Notes: generated by a model not told the origin, from the letters alone. A DNA stretch of 64,000 nucleotides from Ostrinia nubilalis (GCF_963855985.1 NC_087105.1:5706501-5770500); one strand, 5' to 3'; shown: positions 46,768 to 58,300, counted from the first letter of the stretch. Numbers and translations are program-made.

Positions 46768-47999
46768 AGATTATTGGAAGCTTGATGACCGCAAATTTGT
46801 TTATATTCCAAAACTAGGTTTGGCCTGCAGTTATGCTCAAATTTGACAAAATGTTATTGTTTTTAGGTTGCTATCTGTGTAAGTGATGTTAAAAGAACAA
46901 TATCTAATGCACTTTTAATAGTAAAGGAGTAGATAATACTGAAAACCAGTGTGCGAAAGACCTCTTATCTCCTCCTTTTTAATAATTGAGAGACAACAGT
47001 ATGTCAGTCCTCTCATACTATTATAGTATAATGACTGTGGTTAAATATGCCTTCGAATGTTGTGCACTTTAATTTGTTAGCTGCATGGTAACTAAAAATT
47101 ACAATGTTTGAATTGTTTGAAGTCAATCAGTTTGATTAAGTACTACTCAGTGTGCATATCCAGTTATTATCTTATTTGCTTAATTTTATGCAGATATTAG
47201 AAAAGGTCTACCAAATAACTTAGGTACTTTATTTTGATACATAACTGAAATTTAAATTGTCTTTGCATTTATGTAAACAAATTGTATAAAATGTATACCA
47301 AGCAAAAGAACCCTACTTTAAAATATTCACTAGTGTTAATTTTGAGTCACTTAGCAAATATATTAGGTATTTAGTGTCTGGGTGTTATAAGTAATTTTAC
47401 GATGATGCATACAAACACCTTTACATAAACCACTGGGAACTAAATAACACATTGTACCAACATGTGTGGTCTACTTGCATATTTTTTTTTAAATAACATG
47501 GTAGCATTCTACATTTTCAAAAAGTGTTAAAAACTTGGAATCCCTGGTTTAATTTATTACTAATACGCTGAGAGATGTGTTTATCCTTTATGTATAGTCT
47601 ATATATGAGTATTTTATTTGTTGTTTGTAGTGAGTAGGATTTCTTAGGACTTTGTTTACTTTTTTATGTTATACTTCACCCAGAAATCTGTGATTAAATT
47701 ATTATTATACATACATGATTATTAATAAATACCTACAACCTTGTTTCCCTGTACTAAAAGGGCGAAGAAATTACGCCTAAATTTAATGTGTATGTGCATT
47801 TTTTAAAAGATATTTACTGTGGTTGCTTGGTCATTTCTGAAATACCTAACCTATCGTTATCCCAAATTCGCCGAATTTCCAAATATAATATGTATAGGAA
47901 CATACCGAAATTCGTTATTGGGTGGATTTGACTTGACTAGTTAGTACCCAAGTGATATTAAATAAGTGTAAACAATAAAACTTTCTTTTTGTAATTATT
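46768..47999 (+). other. Probable OPA3 3' UTR beyond the P element
   Basis: AT-rich DNA without open frames or repeats, lying between the P element and the last exon of the convergent POLR3F. A poly(A) signal aataaa at 47974-47979 sits just before the POLR3F stop. If the P element is excised in thought, this follows the OPA3 stop codon directly. It is inferred, not shown, that it is transcribed as OPA3 UTR. Confidence 0.4.
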
Positions 48000-49844
48000 T
48001 TATTGCTCTAACCATTCAGCCATATAAATACAATCTTGTGGAGTTACAAGACCTGTAGAACAACACTTGTGGATTAATGGGCAGACACCACAAGGCACTT
48101 GCACTAAGCCAGGAGATGGTATAAGAGCCTCAATCGCTCTATAGACTTTGCTGCCATCAGAGTACACACTACTCTCTGCTTTACCATCATAGACTAAAGT
48201 GTTCAATATAGTAATCACATCTTCAACTTCTAGTTTTACCTGTAAAATAAAAATATTGCTTTAAGTACTAGGTACCTACTTTTAATTTTCAGTCCCTGTT
48301 TACTTGTCTAGGATTTGAGATAACTATAAAATCATATTTAATTGCCTCAAGCTAATGTGGAGATAGAACCTGTAACCTCTGGCATAATAGGAAAGGCATG
48401 GTAGGTCTAGATCAGTGGTTCTTAACCTTTAAGTCACAAGGGACCATTTTACCAAATTTCTGTCTTGTCAGGGACCACTTTTTTTTTTCGATTTCTCGCC
48501 CACTGTGCACAGTGCGCCGTTTGCGTTGTGTTGACTCGACTCATCACGTCACGTCACTTGTTTATTACGATGTCTTCGTGGACCACTAGGAATGCCTCTA
48601 GGGACCACCGGTTAAGAACCACTGGTCTAGATACTCAGCAACAATGACTTGAGGACAACACCTAGATTTTATGAATTAGGTGTTAAACATACTTTAACAT
48701 GACATAAAATTGCATTAAAGGTCTTTTTAGGGTTTTTTACCCAAAGAGTAGGTAAATTTTAGTTTTTACATTTATTTATATATTTAATTAGGAAAACAAA
48801 CACTTTTGATATAGGTACAAAACACAAAAAATAGGACAGAAATCAACAAAGTTTCCACAGTTAAAATGAATAATTAAAATAAATTAGGTACAATTATTTG
48901 TTATACTTACGTTGCTTATGCCTAGATCCGTTATATACTTTTGAACTTCTACAGCTGTAGCATATGATTGTGTTCTCCCAATTATTGGTCCCCTTGGATT
49001 ATTTTTTATTTTGTCAGCCCTTTGTTGCAGGAATCTGAGGCATTGTCGGTTAAGTATGTCCACAAATTCAGATTCAAAGTCCTGATCTTGGTACCAAGCA
49101 CCTCCAGACACTGATCTGTCAGGTTCTAAATTGTAAAGCATGTACACTTTCTTCTTGGAGGCCTATAAACATATCAAGAATTTAGTCTTTTGTAATGATA
49201 ACAAAATGTAAAATTTACTTGGATTTGAATGTTATTTAATTATATTTATACTTACATTTACACATTTAACAGCTTTGATAAGTTTCTTGCTCTCCAAATT
49301 CTTCAGTACCTTTGTTAGTTGTGTATTAGCAAGATTTGAACCATTCCTTATATCCCGAATCCATATACCCTTATTTCCTGCTTCTTCAATCAAGTTAAAT
49401 ACAACTTTTTCTTCATTATCTGCTCCTTTAACAGCTTGTTTACTTGACTGAGCTTTTAACCTAAATTGAAATTATTCGAACAGTTTTTGTATTTACAAAA
49501 AAAAAGTTAACAATCTGAAAATTTTGTGAAAGTAGCCTATTTGAAATTTCTTTCATATTTTGAGAGTTGCTAATGACATCATAAATAAAAAATGTAGCGT
49601 TGTAGGTACCTACATAAATTGGGACTTTACTCAAATAATCTATTTACCTGTAAACCAAAGAGCCTCCTTGTTTATAAATATCGAAACACCCCTGTTGCAA
49701 TAGTTTGTTGATTGTGGCGACAAGTTCGGCTGCTGTGAGATCGGGTATAGCTGTGGTTATATCATTATCAGTAATACCTTTTGGATTCTTCTTTGCAATA
49801 CTTAAGATTTTCTCTTTAAGTTCGTCTTCTGATGATTCACTCAT
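48000..49844 (-). CDS. POLR3F: DNA-directed RNA polymerase III subunit RPC6
   Basis: RPC6 (yeast Rpc34) belongs to the RPC3-RPC6-RPC7 subcomplex that lets RNA polymerase III open promoters of tRNA and 5S genes by contacting TFIIIB. Four minus-strand exons join to 297 residues: 49844-49648, 49460-49256, 49162-48911 and 48239-48000. Two winged-helix domains are visible: residues about 1-66 (LKEKILSIAKKNPKGITDND) and about 80-150 (NLIEEAGNKGIWIRDIRNGS then LTKVLKNLESKKLIKAV). The middle has the conserved YNLEPDRSVSGGAWYQDQDF and FVDILNRQC. The C-terminus CGVCPLIHKCC...TPQDCIYMAEWLEQ keeps the cysteines that bind a 4Fe-4S cluster in the human protein. Length is close to human (316). The start is the only ATG fitting the family N-terminus. 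Intron 3 holds a hAT MITE. Confidence 0.95.
48413..48624. mobile_element. hAT-type MITE (CAGTGGTTCTTAACC family), copy 2
   Basis: 212 bp between perfect 8-bp duplications gtctagat (48405-48412, 48625-48632). Ends cagtggttcttaacc and its exact mirror. Lies in the last intron of POLR3F, in no conflict with splice sites. Confidence 0.95.
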
Positions 49845-50309
49845 AGTAGCTATTATTTAAAACCACAGGCACAGTAACTACCAAACCAAAGTACCAAGTT
49901 CTTCTATTTATTTTGCTTCCCTGTGCGAATAATTTACTCTGTCCTCCACGCTCTCAGCTGTTTTTTTCATTCATTGTGTCTGTCAGTCAAACTGTCAAGA
50001 GCACAGCGGGTCTAGTCAAAACGCACTTTAAAATCGCAAACCCATCGCAAACCAGTCGCAAACAAATAAACAAATCGCAAAAGAGGTCGATAACAAAAAA
50101 GGCTTAGTCAAACGGCAAAAAATCGAATCGCAAAGCCCTACCTATCGATAATCGAAAGACTGGATTGAAATTTACCATACAAAGGCTTAGCCAACATGCA
50201 TTTAAGACTCAATCAAAATCGAATCGAATCGCAACACCCGCCATTTTCATTGCGATTACTAAAACCCCGGTGATAAGCTTCGATTCGATCGAAAACCAAT
50301 AGGGTGAGT
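49845..50309. other. POLR3F upstream region with repeat fragments
   Basis: The POLR3F promoter must start here. From about 49999 the DNA is a degenerate copy of the tctagacaaaa / aatcgcaaaccagtcg repeat seen at 52590 and 55110. No further gene. Confidence 0.4.
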
Positions 50310-50421
50310 TGCACCACCTAACTTTGACCGTAACTATGACGTTAACCGGAGTTTTTTGTATGGAGTTTGACAGATTTTAGACGTTTGTCAAAGTTAAACT
50401 AAGATGGTGCAACCCACCCTA
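50310..50421. mobile_element. 112-bp MITE (AGGGTGAGTTGCACCACC)
   Basis: Ends agggtgagttgcaccaccta and the mirror of taaactaagatggtgcaacc caccct, with internal ctttgaccgtaactatgacg. Non-coding. Confidence 0.75.
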
Positions 50422-51230
50422 AGGCTGTTTTGACAAATCCGTATCGCGATGTCGTTTTGACAGTTAGTTTGACGGCGAAGCATAGACGTAAACAGAGAGC
50501 AGAAAGAAGGAAGAAACAAATTAAAAAAAAATAGCTAAAAAAAGTAAAAACAATCGCAAAGTCATAGACATTTTTTAACTTTTTTTCGATTTTGAATGAA
50601 CTTTTATATCGCCGCGTCGTTGGTGGTTCAATGTGCATTTTGGCTGCCATTTTCCGATCGAATCGAATTACTGGTGACGCGGCGACTGACATTAGTGAAA
50701 ACTTCCTATTGGTTTGCGATGGCATTTTGACTAGACCCACAGATATGGATGTCAAGAGTGTCATCACAGATATGGATAAGAATAGGCGCACACCCATGAA
50801 GCTAAAGATAAAAATGGAGGGCAAACTTGGAACAAAAACTTGAGTCAAATACCTACTTATATCTATCTCGCTCTCTGTGGCCCTACCTCTCTTTTTAGTG
50901 TGAACTGTAGTATTGCTATCTCCTGATTTAAATCTCCTAGTAAATTCTTCGAAATAGCCAATTCACTAACCAAATCATAAGTTAAACAAATAAATAATTA
51001 AATATTTGAACTACGATTACCTAGTTGAATTAAAAATCACAAAATTGTCGGCCGTTTAGGTTTAATGTGTTGGCGAATCAGGGAATTACAATCCCAATTC
51101 CTGGGGAATCGGTACCATGTGGTAACATCGGCCCAATCCGGCCCATCATGGCGGTTGTTTACTATTTTGTTTATTATGCAATTCATTTCTGAAAATTTTA
51201 CAGGATATAATCATTGTTTTATCACAAGAA

Positions 51231-51301
51231 ATGATGCAAAATTTTGTAGTGCGTGGTTGCGGTAGTACGTGGTGTCCTGGAAGTGACATAAGATTCCACG
51301 C
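51231..51301 (+). pseudogene. THAP-like first exon in a repeat, copy 1
   Basis: The open frame from the ATG reads MMQNFVVRGCGSTW then CPGSDIRFHA, followed at once by a good splice donor (gtaagtg). It parallels the start of THAP domains (M-V-Q-x-C-x4-C ... FH-x-FP), except that the first zinc-binding Cys is Phe. Copies 2 (51960-51890, minus) and 3 (53186-53116, minus) read MVQNF at the start, which fits THAP better. The partner exon was not found nearby. Confidence 0.55.
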
Positions 51302-51889
51302 GTAAGTGTTTATTTCGTGATTTCCGACATTGGATCATTGTAAACATTTTTCACATTTTTGCAGTAATTTCTTCTTAACGTTTTACCAGTATTTACACTT
51401 ATCATTTTTAATGATACCTATGTCAAGAAATAAAGATTTTACATTGAGTTTCATTGAATTTGAGCAAATTTATATTTTTTGTTTATTTATAAAGAGAGAG
51501 TCTGCCCACAGAGAGCGAGATAGTGATACATAGTTTGTGCTTCAAGTAGGTATTCGGACTGTGGCCTCCATTTTTATCTGTAGCTTCATGGCGCACACCT
51601 TAAAGCTAAAGATAAAAATGGAGGCCACACTCCGAATATCTACTTGAAGCACAACCTATGTATCACTATCTCGCTCTCTGTGGGCAGACTCTTTCTTTCT
51701 AAATAAACAAAAAATATAAATTTGCTCAAAGTCAATGAAACTCAATGTAAAATCTGGTAAAATCTTTATTTCTTGACATAGGTATCATTAAATGATAAGT
51801 GTAAATATTGATAAAACGTTTTAGGAAGAAATTACTGTGAAAAATGTTTACAATGATCCAATGTCGGAAATCACGAAATAAACACTTAC

Positions 51890-51960
51890 GCGTGGAATCT
51901 TAAGTCACTTCCAGGACACCACGTACTACCGCAACCACGCCCTACAAAATTTTGCACCAT
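51890..51960 (-). pseudogene. THAP-like first exon in a repeat, copy 2
   Basis: Mirror of copy 1 in the right arm of the palindrome. It reads MVQNFVGRGCGSTW and CPGSDLRFHA, then the donor gtaagtg. No stop or frameshift, two or three residues different from the other copies. Confidence 0.55.
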
Positions 51961-52410
51961 TTCTTGTGATAAAACAATGATTATGTCCTGTACAAAATCT
52001 CAAACGAAATTAACTGCTTAATAAACAAAATAGTAAACAACCGCCATGATGGGCCGGATCGGGCCGATGTTGCCACACGGTACAGATTCCTCAGGAATTG
52101 GGATTTGGGATTGTAATTCCCTGATTCGCCAACACATTAAGCCTAAACGGCCGACAATTTTGTGATTTTTAATTTAACTAGGTAATCGTAGTTCAAATAT
52201 TTAATTATTTATTTGATTAACTTCTGATTTGGTTAGTGAATTGGCTATTTCGAAGAATTTACTAGGAGATTTAAATAAGGAGATAGCAATACTACAATCC
52301 ACACTAAAAAGAGAGGTCGGCCCACAGAGAGCGAGATAGAGATAAGTAGGTATTTGACTCAAGTTGTTGTTCCAAGTGTGGCCTCCATTTTCATCTTTAG
52401 CTTCATGGCG

Positions 52411-52575
52411 CACACCGTTGATTTTTAGTTGGCAGATAGTTGTGTTGTGCCCGATTTTAATTTGTATGAAGAATCGGCCAAAGCGCACTCCCATACATGC
52501 CCATACTGATCAACTGCCCGACTAAACCTAAACTATCGGCCGACGAAAAATCAACGGTGTGCGCCTACTCTTAGA
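52411..52575. mobile_element. MITE of the GCGCACACCGTTGATTTTT family, copy 2
   Basis: ggcgcacaccgttgattttt agttggc on the left; aaaaatcaacggtgtgcgcc tactct on the right. Same family as 12551, sharing gtatgaagaatcggcc and gatcaactgcccgac inside. It directly abuts the 1.6 kb palindrome. Confidence 0.75.
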
Positions 52576-52582
52576 GAGTCCA

Positions 52583-52822
52583 TATCTGTGGGTCTAGACA
52601 AAGTGCAAATTATAATCGCAAACCAGTCGAAAAGTGGTCGAAAAGCCCCTTTTTGTACGGAGTTTTGACGGATTCGATTTTCGATTCGATCAAAAAGTGC
52701 GTTTTGTCTAAGGCGGCTGCATATCTGTGGGTCTAGACAAAGTGCAAATTATAATCGCAAACCAGTCGAAAAGTGGTCGAAAAGCCCCTTTTTTTGTATG
52801 GAGTTTTTACGGATTCGAGCAT
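52583..52822 (+). repeat. Tandem copies of a TCTAGACAAAG-tipped MITE
   Basis: catatctgtgggtctagaca then aagtgcaaattataatcgca is present twice (about 52581 and 52720), nearly identical for about 75 bp. The first copy is a full MITE ending aaaaagtgcgttttgtctaa; the second is cut off at 52818 by the next repeat. Confidence 0.75.
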
Positions 52823-53309
52823 GAAGCTACAGATAAAAATGGAGGCCACACTCCGAATACCTACTTGAAGCACAAACTATGTATCACTATCTCGCTCTCT
52901 GTGGGCACACTCTCTCTTTCTAAATAAACAAAAAATATAAATTTGCTCAAATTCAATGAAAGAAACTCAATGTAAAATCTTTATTTCTTGACATAGGTAT
53001 CATTAAAAATGATAAGTGTAAATACTGGTAAAACGTTTTAGGAAGAAATTACTGTAAAAAATGTGAAAAATGTTTACAATGATCTAATGTCGGAAATCAC
53101 GAAATAAACACTTACGCGTGGAATCTTATGTCACTTCCAGGACACCACGTACTACCGCAACCACGCACTATAAAATTTTGCACCATTTCTTGTGATAAAA
53201 CAATGATTATTTCCTGTAAATAATCTCAAACGAAATTAACTGCATAATAAACAAAATAGTAAACAACCGCCATGATGGGCCGGATTGGGCCGATGTTGCC
53301 ACATGGTAC

Positions 53310-54617
53310 TGAGGGATATGATGCTCAACCACAATAAGGAAGCTAGATGTTAGTGCTTCCTTCCGAGCGGGTGTTATGCTCGGGGACCAAGGTCCAATTT
53401 TGGTTTGCCTATATATAGGTACTTGGCAGGATATAAAACTCCGTCACCGCGATGCAGGTTTGTATGAGCGGCGGAGTGTGCCATAGTGAAGTAGTAACAG
53501 CGCCATCTGTTGGTCACTAGTTTGTAGTGGCGTCGCCACACCACTCCTCCCGGAAGAACCGGAGGTGGATGACGTCAGGATGAGCTCAGCAGTCTGTGCG
53601 TGATGAGCTTACAAGTGCCAGTGTGCTCAAGTCTGCGGTGAGTCGAGACGAGCGGGTTGCGGTGCTCTATCCACGGTGAGTCGGGATAGTGAGCGGAGGC
53701 GTCTTCGATGGTCGGGCGTGGAGCTGGGCCAGAGCTGTACCCGTGACCAGTGAAGTAACGGTTGCTTGCTGCCGAGGAACCAGGAAGGTCGGTTGCGATC
53801 TGCGATTTATTTATTTATTTTTATTTATTTATTTAGGAATTACAAACAAATGTGTTACAAAAATTAACTTATCTACTAGACTTATGTATTATTTATGTGG
53901 TAACACATCCCACTACGTAATCCACATATTGATAATGAAACCATGTAATAAAGAGCGGGGCAATTACAATTAAGGTACACCTTATAAACGCGGTGTAGCT
54001 CAACACCAAGAAGTAATTAATATTATGTTCAGACTTTTAATTATTAATTTTGTTGTTTTTTTTTTTTCATTTAATTTATCTTAATTTTAATTTGGTCACT
54101 TTGCAGAGTGTCTAAAATATGCTTTTTAAATCTTGAGGAACTCTGGGAAAAATCGACGCTATTAAAGTTCTGGTTGTAAATGGACAACAGTCTATTGAGT
54201 GGGGCTCGTAAACCCGCATTGGTTTTACACAAATCTACATAAAGGCGATTGTCCCTGAAGGCTGGATGCTGGCTTGTTGAAGACTGGAGCTGATGACGGA
54301 GTGGCGGAGATGGTGAGGATGGCGGAGGCTGATGCCGAAGATGGTGGTGATGGAGGTCACGTCTCACATCACGTCGGGGTCACCAATGTGGGATATGATG
54401 CTCAACCACAATAAGGAAGCTAGATGTTAGTGCTTCCTTCCGAGCGGGTGTTATGCTCGGGGACCAAGGTCCAATTTTGGTTTGCCTATATATAGGTACT
54501 TGGCAGGATATAAAACTCCGTCACCGCGATGCAGGTTTGTATGAGCGGCGGAGTGTGCCATAGTGAAGTAGTAACAGCGCCATCTGTTGATCACTAGTTT
54601 GTAGTGGCGTCGCCACA
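53310..54617. mobile_element. Miniature LTR retrotransposon (TRIM-like)
   Basis: Two direct repeats of 231 bp (53310-53540 and 54387-54617), nearly identical, starting TG(a/t)GGGATATGATGC and ending GCCACA. They are flanked by gtac on both sides (53306-53309, 54618-54621); the uninterrupted sister repeat at 52075-52095 supports the insertion point. The 846-bp interior has no gag or pol and itself carries a LINE fragment. A tRNA-primer site next to the left LTR was not identified with confidence. Confidence 0.88.
53800..54345 (-). pseudogene. LINE 3' end nested in the TRIM element
   Basis: A minus-strand frame (54367-54071) ends with DNRLYVDLCKTNAGLRAPLN, RLLSIYNQNFNSVDF and RFKKHI, the usual C-terminus of a Jockey/R1-group LINE reverse transcriptase. 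It is followed by a 3' UTR ending in an (AAAT)n tail, seen as (TTTA)n at 53803-53833. Its 5' boundary with the TRIM interior is not certain. Confidence 0.6.
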
Positions 54618-55104
54618 GTACCGATTCCCCAGGAATTGGGATTTTAATTCCCTGATTCGCCAACACATTAAACCTAAACGGCCGACAATTTCGTGATTTT
54701 TAATTCAACTAGGTAATCGTAGTTCAAAAATTTAATTATTTATTTGTTTAACTTCCGATTTGGTTAGTGAATTGGCTATTTCGAAGAATTTACTTGGAGA
54801 TTTAAATCAGGAGATAGCAATACTACAGTCCCCACTAAAAAGAGAGGTCGGCCCACAGAGAGCGAGATAGAGATAAGTAGGTATTTGACTCAAGTTTTTG
54901 TTCCAAGTCAGCCTCCATTTTTATCTTTAGCTTCATGGCAGTGATGGCAGTGCTTCAATTTTTTTTTGTTTGACTCGACAGGCAAAGACTTACAACCTAG
55001 CTCTATGCAGAGCATGGATTTTAGTGACACAAAGCTACAAGTCCATATTTGCTACAAGGGTCCTAAAAAAAAAAATTGACATTAATGACATTTGAATGAA
55101 TCAG

Positions 55105-55242
55105 CCCCCCTAGACAAAACGCACTTTTTGATCGAATCGAAAATCGAATCCGTCAAAACTCCATACAAAAAAGGGGCTTTTCGACCACTTTTCGACTGGT
55201 TTGCGATTATATTAAGCACTTTGTCTAGACCCACTGGGGAGA
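55105..55242. mobile_element. MITE tipped with TCTAGACAAA
   Basis: ctagacaaaacgcacttttt on the left and aagcactttgtctagaccca on the right are mirrors. Internal ggcttttcgaccacttttcg then actggtttgcgatt matches the tandem copies at 52583. It ends about 60 bp upstream of the xylosyltransferase start, so it may lie in its promoter or 5' UTR. Confidence 0.75.
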
Positions 55243-55303
55243 ATCGGTTTATTTTGTTGTGTAGTGTTGTGGTAGTGTTATTCAGTGTTATTTCGAAATT
55301 AAA

Positions 55304-58300
55304 ATGCGAAGATTAACTTGTTGCAAATGTTTATTTATTTTATTTATTACATGTTTCATTTTGATCTTTGTTTATTATTCAAATAATAGTAGTTCAAGTA
55401 GGAAAAGTGTTATTTTGAAGTCACAGTTAGTTTATACATTTTACCACATAAGATTAATTTGTTTTGTTGCCGTTGTTTAGGATTAATTCTGAATGTTTGT
55501 TTCAGAGTAAAGGAGGTCCAAAGTAATAAATTTGATAAAATTGTGATATCTATTGTTGTGTGTGACAGTAGATTTAATGAGTCATTAAATGTTATTAAAT
55601 CTGCTCTGCTCTTTACAAAGACTCCACTGTACTTCGTTATATTTACTGATGATAATTTAAGACCAAAGTTTGATGAAATATTACACAAATGGAAAACACA
55701 CACAAGAAACCAATTGGATTTTGAATTACAAAGAATATATTTCCCTGAAGCTCACAAAGAAGATTGGTTAAACTTGTTCAGTAAATGCGCAGCTCAACGC
55801 CTCTTTATTCCAGTGTGTATCATGTTTATGAATGTCCAGATGTGTGCCATATAGCCCCTTACAGGGATCAGTAAATGAACCAGTTGCCTGTGAAGGGGTG
55901 TTGTATCAACTAATCTTGAACTTACATTTCAGAAATTGCTTACTCACATAGATGCGATGATCTATGTAGACACAGATACACTTTTTTTGGGGCCTGCTGA
56001 TGAGATCTGGCATTTCTTCTCTCAGTTCAATAGTTCACAGATATCTGCAATGACACTTGAAGATGATAATCCCAATATATCTTGGTATCCTCGTTTCGCA
56101 AAACATCCTTTTTATGGGAAATATGGTAAGAACTTGTATCACAATGAAAATATAAAAATTACTGCTTTAGTATGACGTCCGGATAATACAACATAATTTT
56201 ATCGGTCTCTTGAGCATTGTTATAATCGGATTCTACTGCAAAATGTAATTTTATAAAATAAAGCTTCCTTTTGTGTTGCATACTAATAACAAGTTTACCT
56301 TAAATAAATATTAATACAGGGCAGATTATGTATCATCCTAGACTGCATCCCACTTAACATCAGGTGCAATTGTGGTCAAATATCTGCCTTGTTATGCATA
56401 AAAAAAAAATATTTACACTACATTGATTCCTAGATCTGTCCTGATTTTAGAATATTTAAAAATTATATTTCACTGTGTTAAACAGTGAAACTGTGTAACA
56501 CAGTGAAACACAACCTTACTATGAAATTACTGGAAAAATTACACTTGTGAATACAGCTTTAATGCAATACATAACTATATGAGTACTAATAAAATAAGTT
56601 TTTTGAAATTAATAATATTTAATTTCAGGTCTAAATTCAGGATTAATGCTGATGAATTTGACCAGAATGAGAACTTTTGGTTGGGTGGATTATGTGACCC
56701 CAATCATGCTTAAATGGAAACTGTACATACCATGGGGAGATCAGGTAATGTTATAAGCTTAAACATTTTCAGGACTAAATACTTTTAAGTTTAACCCATT
56801 AACGCCCAAATGAAAACTACGATAAATTTCACATAGCCAATGTTTATTTTCTTTATAAAAATACTTCAGAAATAATACTAAACAGAAAGAAAACCAAAAA
56901 CAAAATCAGAAGTTAGGTTTTCAGGGGTGTACAAAGTTTAGTACAATGGGCGCTTATGAGTCATGTTGAGCAAAGCCTTCTCCATACTGGCTCAGTGTTT
57001 TCAGGCACTTGCCATAAGATGTTTTGACTCAATTGAAACACACAGTAATTTTAAGCTGTCAAATCAGCTTGTTTGCTGGTTTATTTTGATTATAATCATT
57101 ATTTCATATTTCTTCTCTATCAACTAGAGCAAGATTACCTACAATTATTTATCTTTTATAGGTCAAATATGTGCGCTACTATAATATTTGCGGAATGCTA
57201 GCTGATCTAAGCGACTATATGAGTTTACTATGCAGTGCAGTCTGCATGCATTTGAAATTGTCATGTCCACCATATAAGCAAACAAGACCCATCCACCGCT
57301 TTTTTCCTTTTACCTCAGTTTGGTAAAGTTCCATAGACTATCCATCTGATCTAACCCACTAATCTTTTTATTATACTGGAGCTGGACACCCAGTGGTGCA
57401 TAACTCTACTTTTTTTTATCAAGAGACCCCATATAATGACCTTTCCCAATGGTTCTAAACCATCAAAATTTGTTCCAATAGTACCCACATTATTATCTTT
57501 CAATCAATACTAATAAAATTATGTTTGCCTTGTCGAATCTGTCTCTAGGCTTTTTGTGAAAATCTTTGTAAGTAATCAAAGGATACCATTTGGTTCTGTT
57601 GTCACGTATGGTTCCAAAAACTATGTAACTAAGTCTCTTTAGGTCGACAAACAGGTCGTAATTGGGAAAACAAAATGTGTCTTTTTGTTGTCTGTAACCC
57701 CATAAATAAAGAGCCATGTTATTGGAAAAAGAAAACATTGATTACATATAAGAACTATGAAGAAATAAGTAAACACTCTAATAATAATGTCATTATTTTA
57801 CTATTTTACGTAACATGTCAAGCGCCCATTGTACTAAAGTTAGTACAGCATCACTTTGGGAGTTATAGCATAAAAAACTTTCCATGAAATGATTTTTTTT
57901 ATGTATTTTATATTAGGATATGTTGCTAGCTAATACACTAACAACTTATTCGGTATTTTGTGTAACTTAAACCTTGTATAAAAAATTGTCAACTATCCAC
58001 TAGGAGATACGAAAAAATTACTGAAACGAAATCGCAAAATACCCCCTTAAGATTTTATAATTATGTTCTGTTTCATCTCAGGATGTAATGCATAGACCTT
58101 TGTTTACCGATTGGAATTATTTCCAGAGTTAAAATACCCACTAAATCAGATTTATCGTAACTTAAAGTTGTGTACAATTTATAGTACGGCGGGCGTTAAT
58201 GGGTTAAACCAAACAGGAGAAAATCTATATTCATTTTTAAAATTTATGTTTTCTTTTCTTCATCTATTTACAACATATTGACAGAGTGGTACTTGTTTCA

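Larger units (their letters stand above)
50786..52410. repeat. 1.6 kb palindrome, arms about 800 bp
   Basis: Sequence 50790-51595 is repeated in reverse complement at 51600-52405 with a few percent difference. The tips are catgaagctaaagataaaaa / tttttatctttagcttcatg-like, and the centre lies at about 51598. Each arm holds a 71-bp THAP-like exon with an ATG and a GTAAG donor (51231-51301 plus; 51960-51890 minus). The tips abut gcgcacacc motifs of a MITE family, so the palindrome may itself sit inside such an element. Confidence 0.9.
52818..54942 (-). repeat. Third copy of the palindrome-arm repeat, split by a TRIM element
   Basis: gcatgaagctacagataaaa atggaggcc at 52818 begins a copy that matches 51600-52400 and runs to 53309, then resumes at 54618 and ends at 54942 (atttttatctttagcttcat). 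It includes a THAP-like exon at 53186-53116 on the minus strand (MVQNFIVRGCGSTW, CPGSDIRFHA, donor gtaag). Confidence 0.85.

Noticed and set aside
50399..50848. 149-codon minus-strand open frame with hydrophobic segments
   Set aside because: It spans a MITE and repeat junctions, and has no family signature.
53689..53973. 94-codon frame inside the TRIM element as gag
   Set aside because: It starts in the TRIM interior and runs into the (TTTA)n tail of a LINE; no gag motif is present.
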